Assembly: GCA_031841125.1 (NCBI GenBank)
Contig: CM063106.1
Coordinates: forward strand, 30,500,001 to 30,564,000
Source of the DNA: Acanthococcus lagerstroemiae
Taxonomy: Eukaryota > Arthropoda > Insecta > Hemiptera > Eriococcidae
Length of the DNA: 64,000 nt
Reading direction: 5' to 3'
Part shown: piece by piece, positions 1 to 11,873 of the stretch
Layout: each line of letters begins with the position of its first letter
How positions within the stretch are numbered: the first letter of the stretch is position 1
Made by a program: the position numbers and the translations under genes
Notes under the pieces: model-generated
The model's database searches: none
Told to the model about the DNA's origin: nothing
The model's input: only the letters and a program-made list of their open reading frames with translations

Positions 1-1432
1 TCGCGTTACTGAAACCAACCAAGTGGAACTTTCAACCAGCAACCATGAGGCAGCTGGAATCGTTCTCCAAGGAATATCAGCAAAAATCACCACGGCGAAA
101 AAGACAACCTGCGATTATCTGAGCAGTGGTGTATGTCTCCACCCCCTCTGCCAAAAAAAAGTCTCCTTCCTATACTGCCCATTGGATAGGGAAATAAATC
201 AGAACTCCTTTCAGGATGCCCAGTAACAGACTCCACTCCGAGACAGCCGAAGGATGAAATTTTCACACTGGATCGCGTTACTGAAACCAACCAAGTGGAA
301 CTTTCAACCAGCAACCACGAGGCAGCTGGAATCGTTCTCCAAGGAATATCAGCAAAAATCACCACGGCGAAAAAGACAACCTGCGATTATCTGAGCAGTG
401 GTGTATGTCTCCACCCCCTCTGCCAAAAAAAAGACTCCTTCCTATACTGCCCATGGGATAGGGAAATAAATCAAAACTCCTTTCAGGATGCCCAGTAACA
501 GACTCCACTCCGAGACCGCCGAAGGATGAAATTTTCACACTGGATCGCGTTACTGAAACCAACCAAGTGGAACTTTCAACCAGCAACCATGAGGCAGCTG
601 GAATCGTTCTCCAAGGAATATCAGAAAAAATCACCACGGCGAAAAAGACAACCTGCGATTATCTGAGCAGTGGTGTATATCTCCACCCCCTCTGCCAAAA
701 AAAAGTCTCCTTCCTATACTGCCCATGGGATAGGGAAATAAATCAGAACTCCTTTCAGGATGCCCCGTAACAGACGCCACCCCGAGACAGCCGAAGGATG
801 AAATTTTCACACTGGATCGCGTTACTGAAACCAACCAAGTGGAACTTTCAACCAGCAACCACGAGGCAGCTGGAATCGTTCTCCAAGGAATATCAGCAAA
901 AATCACCACGGCGAAAAAGACAACCTGCGATTATCTGAGCAGTGGTGTATGTCTCCACCCCCTCTGCCAAAAAAAAATGTCTCCTTTCTATACTGCCCAT
1001 TGGATAGGGAAATAAATCAGAACCCCTTTCAGGATGCCCCGTAACAGACTCCACTCCGAGACCGCCGAAGGATGAAATTTTCACACTGGATCGCGTTACT
1101 GAAACCAACCAAGTGGAACTTTCAACCAGCAACCATGAGGTAGCTGGAATCGTTCTCCAAGGAATATCAGCAAAAATCACCACGGCGAAAAAGACAACCT
1201 GCGATTATCTGAGCAGTAGTGTATGTCTCCACCCCCTCTGCCAAAAAAAAAAGACTCCTTCCTATACTGCCCATGGGATAGGGAACAAAATCAAAACTCC
1301 TTTCAGGATGCCCAGTTACAGACTCCACTCCGAGACAGCCGAAGGATGAAATTTTCACACTGGGTCGCGTTATTGAAACCAACAAAGTCGAACCTTCAAC
1401 CAGCAACTGGAAGAGGCAGCTGGAATCGTTCT
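1..1432 (+). repeat. 272-bp satellite array, block 1 (about 5 units)
   Basis: Tandem head-to-tail units of about 272 bp; the word TGGATCGCGTTACTGAAACC recurs every 270-273 bp. Each unit carries an A-run of 7-10 bases, the source of most 1-bp length differences. The block begins inside a unit at the window edge, so the array continues to the left. The last units before 1,432 carry private variants (GAGGTAGCTGG near 1,137, an AACAAAATC form near 1,284, TTATTGAAACC near 1,370) that recur before the second inserted segment. No coding role: the unit length is not a multiple of three, so each repeat changes frame. Confidence 0.97.
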
Positions 1433-1539
1433 ACATGTAAGTAGATTTTCGAGATGGGCTGTTCACGAAGCAAGACCCCACTCAGATAGATTCGGGTCCA
1501 TCCTACCATCAATTTATCCCTTAGTCGCCTCTTACGACA

Positions 1540-1572
1540 CGCATGCTTGCACTTTACACATGCGAGCATGCG
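1540..1572. other. Hairpin in inserted segment
   Basis: CGCATGCTTGC (1,540-1,550) pairs with GCGAGCATGCG (1,562-1,572): 11 bp with one G-T wobble and an 11-nt loop. It is present in copies 1, 2 and 4 and degraded by small deletions in copy 3. Confidence 0.7.
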
Positions 1573-1599
1573 GTTGGCGTATTCTGCTCCCCGCCAACA

Positions 1600-1618
1600 G
1601 GGGGTGCTTACCACCCCC
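1600..1618. other. G/C hairpin in inserted segment
   Basis: GGGGGTG, loop CTTAC, then CACCCCC: a perfect 7-bp stem. Copy 2 has lost one G and one C, on opposite arms, so the stem stays perfect at 6 bp. Copies 3 and 4 keep the 7-bp form. Confidence 0.75.
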
Positions 1619-2463
1619 AAACCCTTTGCTAGCAATTACCTCAACCTGAACAACAATACCATTATGCCAAAATCATCGAAACCTATTTCTACGGTATGTA
1701 CTGGTAGAGGTCGTTGGGCTGAGCCGAAGAATAGACTCATGAAGTTCCGGAGTGTGCTGAGAAATAAAACACGTCGGGGCGCTTGCGGCTGAAAATCTGT
1801 GCCTAACATCTAGCTCAGCAAAATAAGTATGACACATACGTACATGGTTGTGACATCTTAGACACTAACTTTAGTAACTAGGTAGCACCATGTTTACCAA
1901 ATTGAGAGAATGTGTCTTCCAAAAACGTCATCTACAGTTATGACACATGAATAACAAGCCCTAAACAGTGTCAAATACGAAACTGTGATCCTCCCATGAA
2001 ACATCACTTTATTCACTGCTAGTATTGTAGAGTGTTGCAAGCTGGAAGCAGTGCAATCACATGGATGGGAAATGGAAGGATGCGAACTGACAAACACAAT
2101 GAATTAGCCTCCACTGAAAAAAAAAAAAACACCACACATGGAGGAAATATAAAATATCAACACAAAATAGAGAATCAACGATAAACTCAGCTCAAGAATT
2201 CCAAAATTGGAGAGAGCAATTTTCCTGAGATTCGAAATCAAGCCTAAGCTGATTGTGAAAATTCATGCAGCATAAGAGAGGACAGAGAAAATCAATCGGT
2301 TCTATAAAGACCACGGGAAAATACCATGAGGCTGTGAAGTCACCTCACTTGTGCACAAGGCCTAGATGATCCGAGAAGCGGGTCAGCTAGTATGGCATAA
2401 TGGTACAGGTTATGCGCGAAGCATACATTTGAATGACAGACTCTCCTTATTTTATGTGTCATT

Positions 2464-5400
2464 TGGAATCTTTCTCCAAGGAATATCACAAAAATCACCA
2501 TGGCGAAAAAGACAACCTGCGATTATCTGAGCCGTGGTGCAAGTCTCCACCCCCTGTGCCAAAAAAAAACACTCCTTCCTATACTGCCCATGGGATAGGC
2601 AACTAAACCAAACTCCTTTCAGGATGCCCAGTAACAGACTCCACTCCGAGACCGCCGAAGGATGAAATTTTCACACTGGATCGCGTTACTGAAACCAACC
2701 AAGTGGAACTTTCAACCAGCAACCATGAGGCAGCTGGAATCGTTCTCCAAGGAATATCAGCAAAAATCACCACGGCGAAAAAGACAACCTGCGATTATCT
2801 GAGCAGTGGTGTATGTCTCCACCCCCTCTGCCAAAAAAAAGTCTCCTTCCTATACTGCCCATTGGATAGGGAAATAAATCAGAACTCCTTTCAGGATGCC
2901 CCGTAACAGACGCCACCCCGAGACAGCCGAAGGATGAAATTTTCACACTGGATCGCGTTACTGAAACCAACCAAGTGGAACTTTCAACCAGCAACCACGA
3001 GGCAGCTGGAATCGTTCTCCAAGGAATATCAGCAAAAATCACCACGGCGAAAAAGACAACCTGCGATTATCTGAGCAGTGGTGTATGTCTCCACCCCCTC
3101 TGCCAAAAAAAAGTCTCCTTCCTATACTGCCCATGGGATAGGGAAATAAATCAGAACTCCTTTCAGGATGCCCCGTAACAGACGCCACCCCGAGACAGCC
3201 GAAGGATGAAATTTTCACACTGGATCGCGTTACTGAAACCAACCAAGTGGAACTTTCAACCAGCAACCACGAGGCAGCTGGAATCGTTCTCCAAGGAATA
3301 TCAGCAAAAATCACCACGGCGAAAAAGACAACCTGCGATTATCTGAGCAGTGGTGTATGTCTCCACCCCCCTGCCAAAAAAAAGTCTCCTTCTATACTGC
3401 CCATGGGATAGGAAAATAAATCAGAACTCCTTTCAGGATGCCCCGTAACAGACGCCACCCCGAGACAGCCGAAGGATGAAATTTTCACACTGGATCGCGT
3501 TACTGAAACCAACCAAGTGGAACTTTCAACCAGCAACCACGAGGCAGCTGGAATCGTTCTCCAAGGAATATCAGCAAAAATCACCACGGCGAAAAAGACA
3601 ACCTGCGATTATCTGAGCAGTGGTGTATGTCTCCACCCCCTCTGCCAAAAAAAAGTCTCCTTCTATACTGCCCATTGGATAGGGAAATAAATCAGAACTC
3701 CTTTCAGGATGCCCCGTAACAGACGCCACCCGAGACAGCCGAAGGATGAAATTTTCACACTGGATCGCGTTACTGAAACCAACCAAGTGGAACTTTCAAC
3801 CAGCAACCATGAGGCAGCTGGAATCGTTCTCCAAGGAATATCAGCAAAAATCACCACGGCGAAAAAGACAACCTGCGATTATCTGAGCAGTGGTGTATGT
3901 CTCCACCCCCTCTGCCAAAAAAAGTCTCCTTCCTATACTGCCCATTGGATAGGGAAATAAATCAGAACTCCTTTCAGGATGCCCCGTAACAGACGCCACC
4001 CCGAGACAGCCGAAGGATGAAATTTTCACACTGGATCGCGTTACTGAAACCAACCAAGTGGAACTTTCAACCAGCAACCACGAGGCAGCTGGAATCGTTC
4101 TCCAAGGAATATCAGCAAAAATCACCACGGCGAAAAAGACAACCTGCGATTATCTGAGCAGTGGTGTATGTCTCCACCCCCTCTGCCAAAAAAAGTCTCC
4201 TTCCTATACTGCCCATGGGATAGGGAAATAAATCAGAACTCCTTTCAGGATGCCCCGTAACAGACGCCACCCCGAGACAGCCGAAGGATGAAATTTTCAC
4301 ACTGGATCGCGTTACTGAAACCAACCAAGTGGAACTTTCAACCAGCAACCACGAGGCAGCTGGAATCGTTCTCCAAGGAATATCAGCAAAAATCACCACG
4401 GCGAAAAAGACAACCTGCGATTATCTGAGCAGTGGTGTATGTCTCCACCCCCTCTGCCAAAAAAAAGTCTCCTTCCAATACTGCCCATTGGATAGGGAAA
4501 TAAATCAGAACTCCTTTCAGGATGCCCAGTTACAGACTCCACTCCGAGACAGCCGAAGGATGAAATTTTCACACTGGATCGCGTTACTGAAACCAACCAA
4601 GTGGAACTTTCAACCAGCAACCATGAGGCAGCTGGAATCGTTCTCCAAGGAATATCAGCAAAAATCACCACGGCGAAAAAGACAACCTGCGATTATCTGA
4701 GCAGTGGTGTATGTCTCCACCCCCTCTGCCAAAAAAAAGTCTCCTTCCTATACTGCCCATGGGATAGGGAAATAAATCAGAACTCCTTTCAGGATGCCCC
4801 GTAACAGACGCCACCCCGAGACAGCCGAAGGATGAAATTTTCACACTGGATCGCGTTACTGAAACCAACCAAGTGGAACTTTCAACCAGCAACCACGAGG
4901 CAGCTGGAATCGTTCTCCAAGGAATATCAGCAAAAATCACCACGGCGAAAAAGACAACCTGCGATTATCTGAGCAGTGGTGTATGTCTCCACCCCCTCTG
5001 CCAAAAAAAATGTCTCCTTTCTATACTGCCCATTGGATAGGGAAATAAATCAGAACCCCTTTCAGGATGCCCCGTAACAGACTCCACTCCGAGACCGCCG
5101 AAGGATGAAATTTTCACACTGGATCGCGTTACTGAAACCAACCAAGTGGAACTTTCAACCAGCAACCATGAGGTAGCTGGAATCGTTCTCCAAGGAATAT
5201 CAGCAAAAATCACCACGGCGAAAAAGACAACCTGCGATTATCTGAGCAGTAGTGTATGTCTCCACCCCCTCTGCCAAAAAAAAAAGACTCCTTCCTATAC
5301 TGCCCATGGGATAGGGAACAAAATCAAAACTCCTTTCAGGATGCCCAGTTACAGACTCCACTCCGAGACAGCCGAAGGATGAAATTTTCACACTGGGTCG

Positions 5401-5465
5401 CGTTATTGAAACCAACAAAGTCGAACCTTCAACCAGCAACTGGAAGAGGCAGCTGGAATCGTTCT
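2464..5465 (+). repeat. 272-bp satellite array, block 2 (11 units)
   Basis: About 2,990 bp between matching points of inserts 1 and 2, which is 11 units. The first unit is of a distinct type, with CAAGTCTCC and CCCCCTGTGCC near 2,549 and GGCAACTAAACC near 2,598; that type is otherwise seen beside other inserts and near the right edge of the whole array. Interior units mix two common types: GATGCCCCGTAACAGACGCC and GATGCCCAGTAACAGACTCC. Confidence 0.96.
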
Positions 5466-6491
5466 ACATGTAAGTAGATTTTCGAGATGGGCTGTTCACG
5501 AAGCAAGACCCCACTCAGATAGATTCGGGTCCATCCTACCATCAATTTATCCCTTAGTCGCCTCTTACGACACGCATGCTTGCACTTTACACATGCGAGC
5601 ATGCGGTTGGCGTATTCTGCTCCCCGCCAACAGGGGTGCTTACCACCCCAAACCCTTTGCTAGCAATTACCTCAACCTGAACAACAATACCATTATGCCA
5701 AAATCATCGAAACCTATTTCTACGGTATGTACTGGTAGAGGTCGTTGGGCTGAGCCGAAGAATAGACTCATGAAGTTCCGGAGTGTGCTGAGAAATAAAA
5801 CACGTCGGGGCGCTTGCGGCTGAAAATCTGTGCCTAACATCTAGCTCAGCAAAATAAGTATGACACATACGTACATGGTTGTGACATCTTAGACACTAAC
5901 TTTAGTAACTAGGTAGCACCATGTTTACCAAATTGAGAGAATGTGTCTTCCAAAAACGTCATCTACAGTTATGACACATGAATAACAAGCCCTAAACAGT
6001 GTCAAATACGAAACTGTGATCCTCCCATGAAACATCACTTTATTCACTGCTAGTATTGTAGAGTGTTGCAAGCTGGAAGCAGTGCAATCACATGGATGGG
6101 AAATGGAAGGATGCGAACTGACAAACACAATGAATTAGCCTCCACTGAAAAAAAAAAACACCACACATGGAGGAAATATAAAATATCAACACAAAATAGA
6201 GAATCAACGATAAACTCAGCTCAAGAATTCCAAAATTGGAGAGAGCAATTTCCTGAGATTCGAAATCAAGCCTAAGCTGATTGTGAAAATTCATGCAGCA
6301 TAAGAGAGGACAGAGAAAATCAATCGGTTCTATAAAGACCACGGGAAAATACCATGAGGCTGTGAAGTCACCTCACTTGTGCACAAGGCCTAGATGATCC
6401 GAGAAGCGGGTCAGCTAGTATGGCATAATGGTACAGGTTATGCGCGAAGCATACATTTGAATGACAGACTCTCCTTATTTTATGTGTCATT
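5466..6491. repeat. Inserted ~1.03-kb non-satellite segment, copy 2
   Basis: Near identical to copy 1 (differences seen are mostly 1-2 bp homopolymer changes), 4,033 bp downstream, flanked by the same 12-bp words at 5,454-5,465 and 6,492-6,503. The near identity over the segment and its flanking satellite units shows that a composite block was duplicated, not that the segment inserted twice. Confidence 0.85.
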
Positions 6492-9400
6492 TGGAATCTT
6501 TCTCCAAGGAATATCCACAAAAATCACCATGGCGAAAAAGACAACCTGCGATTATCTGAGCCGTGGTGCAAGTCTCCACCCCCTGTGCCAAAAAAAAACA
6601 CTCCTTCCTATACTGCCCATGGGATAGGCAACTAAACCAAACTCCTTTCAGGATGCCCAGTAACAGACTCCACTCCGAGACCGCCGAAGGATGAAATTTT
6701 CACACTGGATCGCGTTACTGAAACCAACCAAGTGGAACTTTCAACCAGCAACCATGAGGCAGCTGGAATCGTTCTCCAAGGAATATCAGCAAAAATCACC
6801 ACGGCGAAAAAGACAACCTGCGATTATCTGAGCAGTGGTGTATGTCTCCACCCCCTCTGCCAAAAAAAAGTCTCCTTCCTATACTGCCCATTGGATAGGG
6901 AAATAAATCAGAACTCCTTTCAGGATGCCCCGTAACAGACGCCACCCCGAGACAGCCGAAGGATGAAATTTTCACACTGGATCGCGTTACTGAAACCAAC
7001 CAAGTGGAACTTTCAACCAGCAACCACGAGGCAGCTGGAATCGTTCTCCAAGGAATATCAGCAAAAATCACCACGGCAAAAAAGACAACCTGCGATTATC
7101 TGAGCAGTGGTGTATGTCTCCACCCCCTCTGCCAAAAAAAAAGTCTCCTTCCTATACTGCCCATGGATAGGGAAATAAATCAGAACTCCTTTCAGGATGC
7201 CCCGTAACAGACGCCACCCCGAGACAGCCGAAGGATGAAATTTTCACACTGGATCGCGTTACTGAAACCAACCAAGTGGAACTTTCAACCAGCAACCACG
7301 AGGCAGCTGGAATCGTTCTCCAAGGAATATCAGCAAAAATCACCACGGCGAAAAAGACAACCTGCGATTATCTGAGCAGTGGTGTATGTCTCCACCCCCC
7401 TGCCAAAAAAAAGTCTCCTTCCTATACTGCCCATGGGATAGGGAAATAAATCAGAACTCCTTTCAGGATGCCCCGTAACAGACGCCACCCCGAGACAGCC
7501 GAAGGATGAAATTTTCACACTGGATCGCGTTACTGAAACCAACCAAGTGGAACTTTCAACCAGCAACCACGAGGCAGCTGGAATCGTTCTCCAAGGAATA
7601 TCAGCAAAAATCACCACGGCGAAAAAGACAACCTGCGATTATCTGAGCAGTGGTGTATGTCTCCACCCCCTCTGCCAAAAAAATGTCTCCTGTCTATACT
7701 GCCCATTGGATAGGGAAATAAATCAGAACTCCTTTCAGGATGCCCCGTAACAGACGCCACCCAGAGACAGCCGAAGGATGAAATTTTCACACTGGATCGC
7801 GTTACTGAAACCAACCAAGTGGAACTTTCAACCAGCAACCATGAGGCAGCTGGAATCGTTCTCCAAGGAATATCAGCAAAAATCACCACGGCGAAAAAGA
7901 CAACCTGCGATTATCTGAGCAGTGGTGTATGTCTCCACCCCCTCTGCCAAAAAAAGTCTCCTTCCTATACTGCCCATGGGATAGGGAAATAAATCAGAAC
8001 TCCTTTCAGGATGCCCCGTAACAGACGCCACCCAGAGACAGCCGAAGGATGAAATTTTCACACTGGATCGCGTTACTGAAACCAACCAAGTGGAACTTTC
8101 AACCAGCAACCACGAGGCAGCTGGAATCGTTCTCCAAGGAATATCAGCAAAAATCACCACGGCAAAAAAGACAACCTGCGATTATCTGAGCAGTGGTGTA
8201 TGTCTCCACCCCCTCTGCCAAAAAAAAGTCTCCTTCCTATACTGCCCATGGGATAGGGAAATAAATCAGAACTCCTTTCAGGATGCCCCGTAACAGACGC
8301 CACCCGAGACAGCCGAAGGATGAAATTTTCACACTGGATCGCGTTACTGAAACCAACCAAGTGGAACTTTCAACCAGCAACCACGAGGCAGCTGGAATCG
8401 TTCTCCAAGGAATATCAGCAAAAATCACCACGGCGAAAAAGACAACCTGCGATTATCTGAGCAGTGGTGTATGTCTCCACCCCCTCTGCCAAAAAAAAGT
8501 CTCCTTCCTATACTGCCCATTGGATAGGGAAATAAATCAGAACTCCTTTCAGGATGCCCAGTAACAGACTCCACTCCGAGACAGCCGAAGGATGAAATTT
8601 TCACACTGGATCGCGTTACTGAAACCAACCAAGTGGAACTTTCAACCAGCAACCATGAGGCAGCTGGAATCGTTCTCCAAGGAATATCAGCAAAAATCAC
8701 CACGGCGAAAAAGACAACCTGCGATTATCTGAGCAGTGGTGTATGTCTCACCCCCTCTGCCAAAAAAAAAAGTCTCCTTCCTATACTGCCCATGGGATAG
8801 GGAAATAAATCAAAACTCCTTTCAGGATGCCCAGTAACAGACTCCACTCGAGACGCCGAAGGATGAAATTTTCACACTGGATCGCGTTACTGAAACCAAC
8901 CAAGTGGAACTTTCAACCAGCAACCATGAGGCAGCTGGAATCGTTCTCCAAGGAATATCAGCAAAAATCACCACGGCGAAAAAGACAACCTGCGATTATC
9001 TGAGCAGTGGTGTATGTCTCCACCCCCTCTGCCAAAAAAAAGTCTCCTTCCTATACTGCCCATTGGATAGGGAAATAAATCAGAACTCCTTTCAGGATGC
9101 CCCGTAACAGACGCCACCCGAGACAGCCGAAGGATGAAATTTTCACACTGGATCGCGTTACTGAAACCAACCAAGTGGAACTTTCAACCAGCAACCATGA
9201 GGCAGCTGGAATCGTTCTCCAAGGAATATCAGCAAAAATCACCACGGCGAAAAAGACAACCTGCGATTATCTGAGCAGTGGTGTATGTCTCCACCCCCTC
9301 TGCCAAAAAAAAGTCTCCTTCCTATACTGCCCATTGGATAGGGAAATAAATCAGAACTCCTTTCAGGATGCCCCGTAACAGACGCCACCCCGAGACAGCC

Positions 9401-10850
9401 GAAGGATGAAATTTTCACACTGGATCGCGTTACTGAAACCAACCAAGTGGAACTTTCAACCAGCAACCACGAGGCAGCTGGAATCGTTCTCCAAGGAATA
9501 TCAGCAAAAATCACCACGGCGAAAAAGACAACCTGCGATTATCTGAGCAGTGGTGTATGTCTCCACCCCCTCTGCCAAAAAAAAGTCTCCTTCCTATACT
9601 GCCCATGGATAGGGAAATAAATCAGAACTCCTTTCAGGATGCCCCGTAACAGACGCCACCCCGAGACAGCCGAAGGATGAAATTTTCACACTGGATCGCG
9701 TTACTGAAACCAACCAAGTGGAACTTTCAACCAGCAACCACGAGGCAGCTGGAATCGTTCTCCAAGGAATATCAGCAAAAATCACCACGGCGAAAAAGAC
9801 AACCTGCGATTATCTGAGCAGTGGTGTATGTCTCCACCCCCTCTGCCAAAAAAAAGTCTCCTTCCTATACTGCCCATTGGATAGGGAAATAAATCAGAAC
9901 TCCTTTCAGGATGCCCAGTTACAGACTCCACTCCGAGACAGCCGAAGGATGAAATTTTCACACTGGATCGCGTTACTGAAACCAACCAAGTGGAACTTTC
10001 AACCAGCAACCATGAGGCAGCTGGAATCGTTCTCCAAGGAATATCAGCAAAAATCACCACGGCGAAAAAGACAACCTGCGATTATCTGAGCAGTGGTGTA
10101 TGTCTCCACCCCCTCTGCCAAAAAAAAGTCTCCTTCCTATACTGCCCATGGGATAGGGAAATAAATCAGAACTCCTTTCAGGATGCCCCGTAACAGACGC
10201 CACCCCGAGACAGCCGAAGGATGAAATTTTCACACTGGATCGCGTTACTGAAACCAACCAAGTGGAACTTTCAACCAGCAACCACGAGGCAGCTGGAATC
10301 GTTCTCCAAGGAATATCAGCAAAAATCACCACGGCGAAAAAGACAACCTGCGATTATCTGAGCAGTGGTGTATGTCTCCACCCCTCTGCCAAAAAAAAAT
10401 GTCTCCTTTCTATACTGCCCATTGGATAGGGAAATAAATCAGAACCCCTTTCAGGATGCCCCGTAACAGACTCCACTCCGAGACCGCCGAAGGATGAAAT
10501 TTTCACACTGGATCGCGTTACTGAAACCAACCAAGTGGAACTTTCAACCAGCAACCATGAGGCAGCTGGAATCGTTCTCCAAGGAATATCAGCAAAAATC
10601 ACCACGGCGAAAAAGACAACCTGCGATTATCTGAGCAGTGGTGTATGTCTCCACCCCCTCTGCCAAAAAAAAAGACTCCTTCCTATACTGCCCATGGGAT
10701 AGGGAACAAAATCAAAACTCCTTTCAGGATGCCCAGTAACAGACTCCACTCCGAGACAGCCGAAGGATGAAATTTTCACACTGGATCGCGTTATTGAAAC
10801 CAACAAAGTGAACCTTCAACCAGCAACCAAGAGGCAGCTGGAATCGTTCT
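6492..10850 (+). repeat. 272-bp satellite array, block 3 (16 units)
   Basis: About 4,347 bp between matching points of inserts 2 and 3, which is 16 units, five more than blocks 2 and 4. Unit types are mixed and several units show single-base deletions (for example near 8,750 and 8,850). Confidence 0.96.
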
Positions 10851-11873
10851 ACAAGTAATAGATTTTCGAATGGGCTGTTCACGAAGCAAGACCCCCACTG
10901 CAGATAGATTCGGGTCCATCCTACCATCAATTTATCCCTTATCGCCTCTACGACACGCATGCTTGCACTTTACAATCGAGCATCGGTTGGCGTATTCAGT
11001 GCTCCCCGCCAACAGGGGGTGCTTACCACCCCCAAAACCCTTTGCTAGCATTACCTCAACCTGAACAACAATACCATTAAGCCAAAATCATCAAACCTAT
11101 TTCTACGGTAATGTACTGGTAGAGGTCGTTGGGTCTGAGCCGAAGAATAGACTCATGAATTCCGGAGTGTGCTGAGAAAATAAAACACGTCGGCGCTTGC
11201 GGCTGAAAATCTGTGCTACATCTAGCTCAGCAAAATAAGTATGACACATACGTACAAGGTTGTGACATCTTAGACACTAACTTTAGTAACTAGGTAGCAC
11301 CATGTTTACCAAATTGAGAGAATGTGTCTTCCAAAAAACGTCATCTACAGTTATGACACATGAATACTCAGCCTAAACAGTTGTCAAATACGAAACGGTG
11401 ATCCTCCCATGAAAACATCACTTTATTCACAGCTAGGTATTGTAAGTGTTGCAAGCTGGAAAGCAGTGCAATCACATGGATGGGAAATGGAAGGATGCGA
11501 ACTGACAAACACAATGAATTAGCCTCCACTGAAAAAAAAAAAACTCCACACATGGAGGAAATATAAAATATCAACACAAAATAGAGAATCAACGATAAAC
11601 TCAGCCAAAGAATTCCAAAATTGGAGAGAGCAATTTTCCTGGATTCGAAATCAAAGCTAAGCTGATTGTGAAATTCAATGCAGCATAAGAGAGGACAGAG
11701 AAAATCAATCGGTTCTCTAAAGACCACGGGAAAATACCATGAGGCTGTGAAGTCACCTCACTTGTCACAAGGCCTAAATGATCCGAGAAGCGGGTCAGCT
11801 AGTATGGCATAATGGTACAGTTATTCGCGAAGCATACATTTGAATGACAGACTCTCCTTATTTATATGTCATT
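10851..11873. repeat. Inserted ~1.03-kb non-satellite segment, copy 3
   Basis: Same segment as copies 1 and 2, with the flanking words at 10,839-10,850 and 11,874-11,885. It differs by many scattered 1-bp insertions and deletions (for example around 10,945-10,985, 11,370 and 11,410). This could be real decay or poor consensus in a hard-to-assemble repeat. Confidence 0.82.

Larger units (their letters stand above)
1433..2463. repeat. Inserted ~1.03-kb non-satellite segment, copy 1
   Basis: Unique-looking sequence inside the satellite. The 12-bp satellite word TGGAATCGTTCT lies just left (1,421-1,432) and TGGAATCTTTCT just right (2,464-2,475), so the segment is flanked by a near-perfect direct repeat, as a transposon target duplication would be. 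The left 200 bp is GC-rich with two strong hairpins (1,540-1,572 and 1,600-1,618). The remainder is AT-rich with an A-run near 2,118 and no convincing ORF. The same segment recurs at 5,466, 10,851 and 14,868. I do not recognise its family; a SINE-like or other non-autonomous element is possible. Confidence 0.85.
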
